Assembly (NCBI RefSeq): GCF_024171725.1
Contig: NZ_JAMTCG010000004.1
Location: forward strand, 496,001-560,000
Origin: Williamsia serinedens
GTDB lineage: Bacteria > Actinomycetota > Actinomycetes > Mycobacteriales > Mycobacteriaceae
Direction: 5' to 3'
DNA: 64,000 nucleotides
Both the position numbers and the translations under genes were made by a program. Positions within the stretch are counted from its first letter, which is position 1. Every line of letters begins with the position of its first letter. Positions 58,473 through 64,000 of the stretch are shown piece after piece. The notes below the pieces were generated by a model. The model was not told the origin of the DNA. It worked only from the letters and a program-made list of their open reading frames with translations, and did no database searches.

Positions 58473-60097
58473 GTGGCCGGGTGGAGTCGGTCGTGCGTCG
58501 GGGCGCCACCCCGCGAGATCTCGGTGGCCCACCGGTAGTCCGGCTTGCCGCTCGGGGTCCGCTGCACCTGGTCGACCACCCAGTACGCACACGGGATCTT
58601 GTACCCCGCGAGCCTGTCCCGCAGGTGGGCCTCCACGTCGGCGAAGTCGACGGCGGGACCGACGACGCTCACCACCGCGGCGACACGGTGCCCGAACCTC
58701 TCGTCACGCACGCCCACCACCGTGGCGTCGACGATCCCCGGGTGCGCCTTGAGGTGGCCTTCCACCTCCTCCACGAAGACCTTCTCCCCACCGGTGTTCA
58801 CCACCTGGGAACCGCGGCCCAGCAACGTGATCGACCCGTCGGACTCCAGGCGCGCGCGGTCGCCGCTGACGACCATCCGGACACCGTCGTGCTCGCGGAA
58901 GATCGTCGCCGTCTTCACCGGGTCGTTCAGGTATCCGACAGGGAGGAAACCCGTCTTGGCGAACCATCCCTCGCCGGGTGCGTCGACCAGGACGCCGTCG
59001 TCGTCGATCACCGTCGCGCCCCGACCGGCAGGCACGCGCGGTCCGCCGCTGTAGGCGGACCGTGCGAACGAGGTGTCCGCCGACGAGTAGACGGTGATGC
59101 CACCGAAGCCGGTCTCCGACGACCCGATGGAGTCGCTGATCGCCGCGGTCGGCAGCAGCTCCAGCATCTGCGCCTTGAGCGCCGGGGAGAACAGTGCCGC
59201 ACCGGAACTGATCGCGAGCAGCGACGGCACCGACACGGCTGTGCCCGCCGCGGCACGCGAACGCAGTTCCTCGATGAGGGGCAACGCCATCGCGTCGCCC
59301 GTGATCACGAGGATGTTCGCCTCCTGACGGGCGACGACGTCCCACACCGACGAGGCGTCGAACCGCGGCTCGTACATCACCGTGTTGCCGGAGAACAGTG
59401 CCCCCAGCGACGGCAGCAGGCCGGAGACGTGGATGAGTGGTGGCAGCATCAGGAACCGCATGCCCTGCGTGGCGCCGGCGGCCGCGGACTCCGCAGCCGA
59501 TCTCGACTGCTGCCACTCGTCGGCGAGCAGTTCCCCGGAGTAGAAGTCGATCCCGCCGCCGAGCACCCGCCAGATGTCGGAGTGGTTCCATATGACGCCC
59601 TTCGGCGCGCCCGTCGTCCCACCCGTGTACATGAGGAAGCGATCGTCGTCGCGACGCTCGCCGAAATCCCGCTCCGACGACTGCGCCTCGAGCGCGGTGT
59701 CGAGTTCCGTGCCGCTGACGACCACGGTGGCACCGATCGCGGTGGCAGCGGCATGTGCGACGTCGGCGTGATCCGGCTGGGTGACGACGGCCCTGACTGC
59801 GGCGTCGGAGTAGACGTGCCGCGCCTCCTCGACGCGGTAGCGGTGGTTGACGTTCACTGCCGCGGCACGCAGCTTGTACGACGCCAGGAACGCGACGAGC
59901 GCATCGACGTCGTTGTGCATGTGCACCGCGACGTGGTCGCCCTCGCCCACCCCGGACTCGGCCAGGAGATGCGCGAGCCGGTTGGCCCGGCCCTCGACGT
60001 CGGCGAAGGTGTGGTGCCGACCGTTGTCGATCACCGCCACACGATCGGGGACCGCGTCGACGGCATGCTCGAACAGGTCCGCGAGATTCTGGGCCAC
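58469..60097 (-). CDS. Acyl-CoA synthetase (FadD-like, ANL superfamily)
   Basis: A 542-residue adenylate-forming ligase. A3 motif Y-T-G-G-T-T-G-A-P-K-G near residue 156, A5 region I-S-D-S-I-G-S-S-E-T-G near residue 324, A7/A8 S-G-D-R-A-R and G-R-G-S-Q-V-V-N-T-G-G-E-K-V-F near residue 430, and catalytic Lys in T-P-S-G-K-P-D near residue 518. It activates a fatty or sterol side-chain acid to its CoA ester. GGAGG precedes the GTG start. Group with the SDR and an unknown gene. Confidence 0.9.
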   Translation of the reverse strand: MAQNLADLFEHAVDAVPDRVAVIDNGRHHTFADVEGRANRLAHLLAESGVGEGDHVAVHMHNDVDALVAFLASYKLRAAAVNVNHRYRVEEARHVYSDAAVRAVVTQPDHADVAHAAATAIGATVVVSGTELDTALEAQSSERDFGERRDDDRFLMYTGGTTGAPKGVIWNHSDIWRVLGGGIDFYSGELLADEWQQSRSAAESAAAGATQGMRFLMLPPLIHVSGLLPSLGALFSGNTVMYEPRFDASSVWDVVARQEANILVITGDAMALPLIEELRSRAAAGTAVSVPSLLAISSGAALFSPALKAQMLELLPTAAISDSIGSSETGFGGITVYSSADTSFARSAYSGGPRVPAGRGATVIDDDGVLVDAPGEGWFAKTGFLPVGYLNDPVKTATIFREHDGVRMVVSGDRARLESDGSITLLGRGSQVVNTGGEKVFVEEVEGHLKAHPGIVDATVVGVRDERFGHRVAAVVSVVGPAVDFADVEAHLRDRLAGYKIPCAYWVVDQVQRTPSGKPDYRWATEISRGGAPTHDRLHPAT

Positions 60098-60109
60098 CGG
60101 GCCTCCTCG

Positions 60110-61363
60110 TCAGCCGACAGGGGTGATCGGGAGCAGCGGTCGCGGCGTCCCACGGTCGGTGAACGCGAAGGTCGCGCCCCCGCTGAATCGGGCCACGGCG
60201 ACCTCGCCGGATTCGGCGAGTTCGTCGTCTTGCCAACCGAAGTCGACAGTGAGGGCACCGTCGTCGACGCGGGCGCCCTCGATCACCCAGTGCGGGTCGA
60301 CGGCGGTCGCGATCGCCTGCAGCGGTCCGAGATGGTCGGGGTCGATGAACGTGACCCAGCCGCGGTCGTCCACGGCAGGACCGCGCTGCGGGATGCGCAC
60401 CGACACCGACTTCTCGTCGGCCGACCGTTCGACGTCGATCCCCACGTACTGATGCGGGCCGAGCACGGGGTGGAGCTCGAACACCCGCGCGAGTCCCTCG
60501 GCGTCACGAGGGAGGTCGAGTGCGGCGCGGATGCGGTCGGCCGCGAGCCCAGAGATGCCGGTCAGCTGCTTGCGGACGAGTTTGTCGACGCCGGCCTCGT
60601 CGGTACGGCGACGGACGGCCCAGATGTAGCCGAGGGCCAGCAGCTGATGCTGCAGCGCCACCTCCTCCGCAGCACGGATGAGCGTGCTGCGCGCCCAGTC
60701 TCGGAACTGCAGGTCGTCGAGGAGGTCGCCGGAGTAGTCCGTCCACCCGGGCTCGTCGTGGTCGATGGCGGACAGCGTCAGGCTCGCCGCCGCGGTGTCG
60801 AACATGGCCGCCGTGTAGTCCGGCAGTTCCAGGTCCTCGCGGCTCTCGTCGATGGTGACGGTCCACTCGCAGTGGGGCGTCCGGTCCGCGGGACGGCGCG
60901 GGGGCCGGTGGACCGGACGGATTCGCGCCTTGCGGTTGGTCGCGACCGCGGTGGCGTCGAACGTCGGGTCCTCGATCGTGTGGCACATCGACGTCACGTA
61001 GTCGTCGCCGAGTGGTTCGACGTCGAGCAGGGCCCCGCAGTGGTCGAGGACGAACCGGCCGGTGTGGTCGTCGACCACCTCGTAGCGGAAGTCCATGAAC
61101 TGCGGTGGCGCACCGATGTCCAGCTGCAGGCACTTGAACATGTCCGGCACGGTGTTCCCGGCGACGCCCATCGCGGCACGCATCCGGGCCGTGTAGACCG
61201 GGCTCGCCGCCATCCACTCCTCGATGGCCACCTGCGCCATCTCCTCACGCCCGAAGGCGCCGATGACATGGGCCATTCCGCTGCGGTCGATCAACTGACC
61301 GGACAGCAGCAGTTCGGGGAGCAGGATCGCGAGCTGCTCCCGACTCAGGTCGCTGTAGGTCAT
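60110..61363 (-). CDS. Protein of unknown family, steroid/lipid locus
   Basis: A 417-residue protein of unrecognised family. The N-terminal third has Y-S-D-L-S-R-E-Q-L and C-L-Q-L-D-I-G-A-P-P-Q-F-M-D-F-R-Y near residue 79; a conserved-looking M-C-H-T-I-E-D-P-T-F-D-A-T-A occurs near residue 126, followed by a basic R-P-V-H-R-P-P-R-R-P. The C-terminal half is acidic. It has no membrane segments or signal peptide. The Cys/His/Asp-containing block could bind metal or be catalytic. It lies 4 nt past an NTF2-like gene and 12 nt before the acyl-CoA synthetase gene, so it is in their operon. Confidence 0.7.
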   Translation of the reverse strand: MTYSDLSREQLAILLPELLLSGQLIDRSGMAHVIGAFGREEMAQVAIEEWMAASPVYTARMRAAMGVAGNTVPDMFKCLQLDIGAPPQFMDFRYEVVDDHTGRFVLDHCGALLDVEPLGDDYVTSMCHTIEDPTFDATAVATNRKARIRPVHRPPRRPADRTPHCEWTVTIDESREDLELPDYTAAMFDTAAASLTLSAIDHDEPGWTDYSGDLLDDLQFRDWARSTLIRAAEEVALQHQLLALGYIWAVRRRTDEAGVDKLVRKQLTGISGLAADRIRAALDLPRDAEGLARVFELHPVLGPHQYVGIDVERSADEKSVSVRIPQRGPAVDDRGWVTFIDPDHLGPLQAIATAVDPHWVIEGARVDDGALTVDFGWQDDELAESGEVAVARFSGGATFAFTDRGTPRPLLPITPVG

Positions 61364-61367
61364 CGAC

Positions 61368-61919
61368 TCACCAGAACGGGACGGGGGTCTTGCCGAGCGG
61401 GTACCACCCCGGCAGCGGCTCCTTCGCGTTCGCGACGCGGTCCATCCGCCCCTTCATCCCCTCGGAGAGGTCGCCGTTCTTCATCATCTCCATGAAGAGC
61501 GCGATGACGTTCCCGTAGTCGAAGAAGTCACGCTGCCAGACGAACTGGAAGTTCCCGCCGTACTTGAACCAGCTGCCCTGGATGCCCTCCAGCCCGTACT
61601 GCGTGCCGTCGGGTCGCTTTCCGTCGTACATCTGCTTCCAGAAGCCGATCATGTCGCCGGACTTCTCGTCGATCACCCACGACTGGTAGGGGTACGTCCA
61701 GCCGTCGAGACCGTCCATCTCGTAGCCGATCGCGAAGTCCCGGATCTCGTCGCGGCCGACGGCCATGAAGTCGTCGTTCGGCCCGTAGTTCCACCCGTAG
61801 GTGGCGTCCTCGGCGTAGAACTCCGCCAGCGGACGCCAGTCGCCGGCCTTCTCGGCGTCCCGGTTGGCCTGCAGCCACCGTTCGACCATCTCGTCCATCT
61901 CAGCGCGATCGAAAGCCAT
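61368..61919 (-). CDS. SnoaL/NTF2-like protein next to the CYP51 locus
   Basis: A 183-residue NTF2-fold protein. W-L-Q-A-N-R-D-A-E-K-A-G-D-W near residue 15, F-Y-A-E-D-A-T-Y-G-W-N-Y near residue 34 and many aromatic residues mark the fold. It ends P-L-G-K-T-P-V-P-F-W. As I recall, M. tuberculosis has a conserved hypothetical of similar size (Rv0762c) before its ferredoxin and cyp51; this gene is in the matching place. ATG at 61919 was preferred; a GTG at 61931 is possible. Function unknown. Confidence 0.8.
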   Translation of the reverse strand: MAFDRAEMDEMVERWLQANRDAEKAGDWRPLAEFYAEDATYGWNYGPNDDFMAVGRDEIRDFAIGYEMDGLDGWTYPYQSWVIDEKSGDMIGFWKQMYDGKRPDGTQYGLEGIQGSWFKYGGNFQFVWQRDFFDYGNVIALFMEMMKNGDLSEGMKGRMDRVANAKEPLPGWYPLGKTPVPFW

Positions 61920-61957
61920 GGGGATGGGCACCTTCCACTTCGTCGGGGATGTGTCTG

Positions 61958-62158
61958 TCAGTCACCGACGAGCCGGAGGGCCTGCGTCGGGCAGTAGGCG
62001 ACGGCGCGTTCCACGTCGTCGACGTCGTCGGTGTCCACCTCGGTGCGGAGCAGTTCGACGTGGTCCTTGTGGGCGCGGAAGTACTCGGCGGCTTCCATCT
62101 CGCAGACCCCGTGCCCCTGACACAGGTCGAGATCCACCTCGATCCTCACCCCGGTCAC
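61958..62158 (-). CDS. 3Fe-4S-type ferredoxin partner of CYP51
   Basis: A 66-residue ferredoxin. The cluster motif is C-Q-G-H-G-V-C near residue 13 with His in place of the second Cys, and a final C-P near residue 55, which points to a 3Fe-4S cluster. Such proteins feed electrons to P450s. GTG overlaps the CYP51 stop (GTGA), so the pair is co-translated as in M. tuberculosis (Rv0763c-cyp51). Confidence 0.9.
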   Translation of the reverse strand: MTGVRIEVDLDLCQGHGVCEMEAAEYFRAHKDHVELLRTEVDTDDVDDVERAVAYCPTQALRLVGD

Positions 62159-63501
62159 CGCGCCCGACGCCGGTAGGCCACCCGGCACGGTTGTTGCAGC
62201 TGGACCACCATCTTCGAATGGTCGTTGCGGTACGACTCCGAGGGTTGCAGCATCTCGAAGTCGTAGTTCTGCAACAGGACCGAGAAGATGGCCTTGAGCT
62301 GCATCATGGCGAACTGCGCCCCGACACAGCGGTGCCGACCGGCACCGAACGGGATCCACGTCCACCGGTTGGCCAGGTCCTCCTGGCGCGGCTTCTGGTA
62401 CCGGTCGGGGTCGAAGGCGTCCGGGTCCGGGAAGTCTTCGGGCAGACGATTGCTCACCGCCGGCGACACGGCGACCGTCTGCCCGGCGGTGATCTCGACG
62501 TCCTCGATGTGGATGTCGTTCTGCACGACCCGCATCAGCACGATGAGCGGCGGGTGCAGGCGCAGCGACTCCTTCAGCGCGGCCTCGAGCTTCGGCATCT
62601 GCCGCGTGTGGGCGAAGGTGTACTCCGGCCTGTCCCCCGCCGGTGTGTCGCCGTAGATCTCGTCGAGTTCCGCGATGACCTGGTCCATGTACTCGCGATG
62701 CCGGAGCAACTCGATGAGGGTCCACGCGGCGGTACCCGACGTGGTGTGGTGGCCGGCGAACATCATCGAGATGAACATCCCGGTGATCGTGTTCGCGTCG
62801 AACCCGACCGAGACCAGCACGTCCATCAGATCTCGATCGGCCTTCTCGGCCGGCGGGTTCGCGATCCGCTCGCGCATGACGCCCTCGATGAATTCGACCA
62901 GCTCCGCGCGGGACTCGTCACGCTTGCGGAAGCTCTCGATGTCGGCGTGGAAGTCGACGTACGCGATCGGGTCGGTGCCCTTCTCCAGGTCGTGGAACAG
63001 ATGCGCGATCCGTCCGTCGAGCTGCTCGCGGAACTTCCCACCGATCAGGCACGACGACGAGGTGTAGAGCGTCAGCTCGGCGAAGAACTCGAGCAGGTCG
63101 ATCTCGCCCTCGTCGCCCCAGTCGGCGATGATCCGCTCGACCTCGTTCGGGATGGTGACGGCGTGACGCTTCATGTGGTCGGCCTTGAGGGCGGCGTTGT
63201 GGATCGCCGACGACCGCTCCTCGGGACTCGTGTCGAACACGACGCCCTCACCGAACACCGGTGTCATGAACGGGTACGCGGCCGCCTGGTCGAGGTCTTC
63301 CTCGGGGGCGCGGAAGAACTCCTCGTTGGCCGCGGCACCGCTGACGAGGACGACTTCGCGGTCGGCCAGTTGGAACTGGCCGACGTCGCCGCACTCCTCG
63401 CGGACACGCCAGAACAGGCCGATCGGATCCGTCGCGAGTTCCTCGAGATGGCCGTGTTCGCCCTCGCCGCCGGAGACGCGGGCGGGCTTGGTGAGTGTCA
63501 T
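62155..63501 (-). CDS. cyp51: Sterol 14-alpha-demethylase CYP51
   Basis: A 448-residue CYP51. R-V-S-G-G-E-G-E-H-G-H-L-E-E near the start, A-Y-P-F-M-T-P-V-F-G-E-G-V-V-F-D near residue 76, I-helix F-A-G-H-H-T-T-S-G-T near residue 253 and heme loop F-G-A-G-R-H-R-C-V-G (Cys about 392) all follow mycobacterial CYP51 closely. It oxidises the 14-methyl group of sterols in vitro; the natural role in mycolata is debated because they do not make sterols. ATG overlaps the stop of the upstream SDR (ATGA). Confidence 0.95.
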   Translation of the reverse strand: MTLTKPARVSGGEGEHGHLEELATDPIGLFWRVREECGDVGQFQLADREVVLVSGAAANEEFFRAPEEDLDQAAAYPFMTPVFGEGVVFDTSPEERSSAIHNAALKADHMKRHAVTIPNEVERIIADWGDEGEIDLLEFFAELTLYTSSSCLIGGKFREQLDGRIAHLFHDLEKGTDPIAYVDFHADIESFRKRDESRAELVEFIEGVMRERIANPPAEKADRDLMDVLVSVGFDANTITGMFISMMFAGHHTTSGTAAWTLIELLRHREYMDQVIAELDEIYGDTPAGDRPEYTFAHTRQMPKLEAALKESLRLHPPLIVLMRVVQNDIHIEDVEITAGQTVAVSPAVSNRLPEDFPDPDAFDPDRYQKPRQEDLANRWTWIPFGAGRHRCVGAQFAMMQLKAIFSVLLQNYDFEMLQPSESYRNDHSKMVVQLQQPCRVAYRRRAR

Positions 63502-64000
63502 CGGGGGTCTCCTGACTCGGGGTCGGGTACTCGGGTGAGGGCGGCTTCGGCCTCCACCTCGACGAGTCGCATGTGCGCTCCCCGAGGCATGCCGACGACC
63601 GCGGTGATGGCCTGCGCGAGATGTTCGGGGCGCATGAAGTTGCCGTGGCGCGCGAAGCCGAACGGCATCCAGTCGTTGAGCATCGCGGTGGTGACCTCGG
63701 GGTCGACGTTCATCCCCATCCCGGTGAGCGTCTGTCCGGGACGGACCAGGCTCACGCGGACACCGGAGCCCTCGACCTCCATCTGCGCGGTGAGCGCGAA
63801 GGCCTCGAGGCCTGCCTTGGCGGCCGCGTAGGCGCCCATGTGCGGGCGGGGGTCGACCGCCACGTCCGAGGAGATGAACACGAAATCCCCACGGCGACGG
63901 TCCATCATCTCGGGCACGACGCGTCGGAAGAGTCGCTGCGCACCGGTGAGGTGGATGGCGACCTGTGCGGCGAACTCGTCGGTGGTCGCCTCGAACGTCC
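63498..64000 (-). CDS. SDR family protein, partial at right edge
   Basis: The C-terminal 166 residues of a leftward SDR; the start lies beyond the window. F-V-F-I-S-S-D-V-A near the visible middle holds the catalytic Ser, and G-A-Y-A-A-A-K the Tyr and Lys. Position upstream of cyp51 matches the SDR (Rv0765c) that precedes cyp51 in M. tuberculosis. Its stop overlaps the cyp51 start. It may act on the alcohol or ketone formed in the same pathway. Confidence 0.85.
   Translation of the reverse strand, partial: TFEATTDEFAAQVAIHLTGAQRLFRRVVPEMMDRRRGDFVFISSDVAVDPRPHMGAYAAAKAGLEAFALTAQMEVEGSGVRVSLVRPGQTLTGMGMNVDPEVTTAMLNDWMPFGFARHGNFMRPEHLAQAITAVVGMPRGAHMRLVEVEAEAALTRVPDPESGDPR

Noticed and set aside
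58118-61495. Very long rightward open frame (over 1100 codons) opposite the acyl-CoA synthetase region
   Set aside because: It is antisense to well-supported genes with catalytic motifs, is rich in Arg and Asp/Val typical of GC-rich shadow frames, and matches no family.

Overview
This window is ordinary chromosome from a high-GC actinobacterium of the mycolic-acid group (Mycobacteriales). I would guess Gordonia or a close relative such as Williamsia or Rhodococcus. The grounds are very GC-rich third positions, many GTG starts, ATGA/GTGA coupled genes, a mycofactocin cluster close to the rpsL-rpsG-fusA-tuf operon, a bacterial CYP51-ferredoxin pair, and an acyl-CoA carboxylase/FadE operon in the order I remember from Mycobacterium tuberculosis (echA7-fadE12-accA2-accD2-fadE13-Rv0976c). 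I saw no IS element, prophage, tRNA, rRNA or CRISPR array. Family names, locus tags and comparisons come from recall and inspection, not from database searches.

Left part (1-12.8 kb): two Mce-associated-like membrane proteins, the first cut by the window edge; a 1281-residue HTH-nSTAND1 NTPase-TM-WD40 protein divergent from a small LuxR-type regulator; a P450 (CYP136-like)-TetR-SDR operon with a perfect 20-bp operator; menC; a GNAT; a small ABM monooxygenase; a type-B carboxylesterase; and a secreted HNH-type nuclease.

Central block (12.9-31.6 kb): a mycofactocin and alcohol-oxidation supercluster next to the str operon. mftABCDF runs leftward and mftM, the oligosaccharide methyltransferase gene, runs divergently from mftA. 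A leftward block follows, in transcription order: NDMA-dependent methanol dehydrogenase (mno), a MoxR AAA+ ATPase with a polyhistidine tail, a CoxE-like VWA protein, a NiCoT nickel/cobalt permease, a second iron-type alcohol dehydrogenase, and a histidine kinase/response regulator pair resembling MnoSR. Maturation genes for a redox cofactor, the nicotinoprotein that uses it, a likely sensor for the substrate and a probable metal-loading module sit together. mftE and mftR are not in the cluster. Similar palindromes (CCGWTCGG core) lie in the three intergenic regions that would control it.

Right-centre (32.0-38.7 kb): a rightward series of single metabolic genes (DMT transporter, alpha/beta hydrolase, GT1 glycosyltransferase, PhyH dioxygenase, DUF427, amidohydrolase, SnoaL-like protein). 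From 48.8 down to 38.9 kb a tightly coupled leftward operon encodes a complete acyl-CoA dehydrogenation/carboxylation/hydration route (mycothiol-dependent isomerase-like protein, AtuA-like protein, FadE, AccD, AccA, FadE, EchA, TetR). An 18-bp palindrome precedes it. Two unusual clusters of 21-nt repeats arranged as opposed arrays lie at 38.80-38.91 kb and 48.90-49.11 kb.

Right end (49.1-64 kb): a double-hotdog thioesterase; a three-gene ABC exporter locus whose permease gene seems to lack its normal start; a DapB-like reductase and a KshA-like Rieske oxygenase beside a TetR; then a sterol/lipid-type oxidation region with two P450s (one CYP51), a 3Fe-4S ferredoxin, two SDRs, an acyl-CoA synthetase, two SnoaL/NTF2-like proteins and a protein of unknown family. 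The last SDR runs off the right edge.
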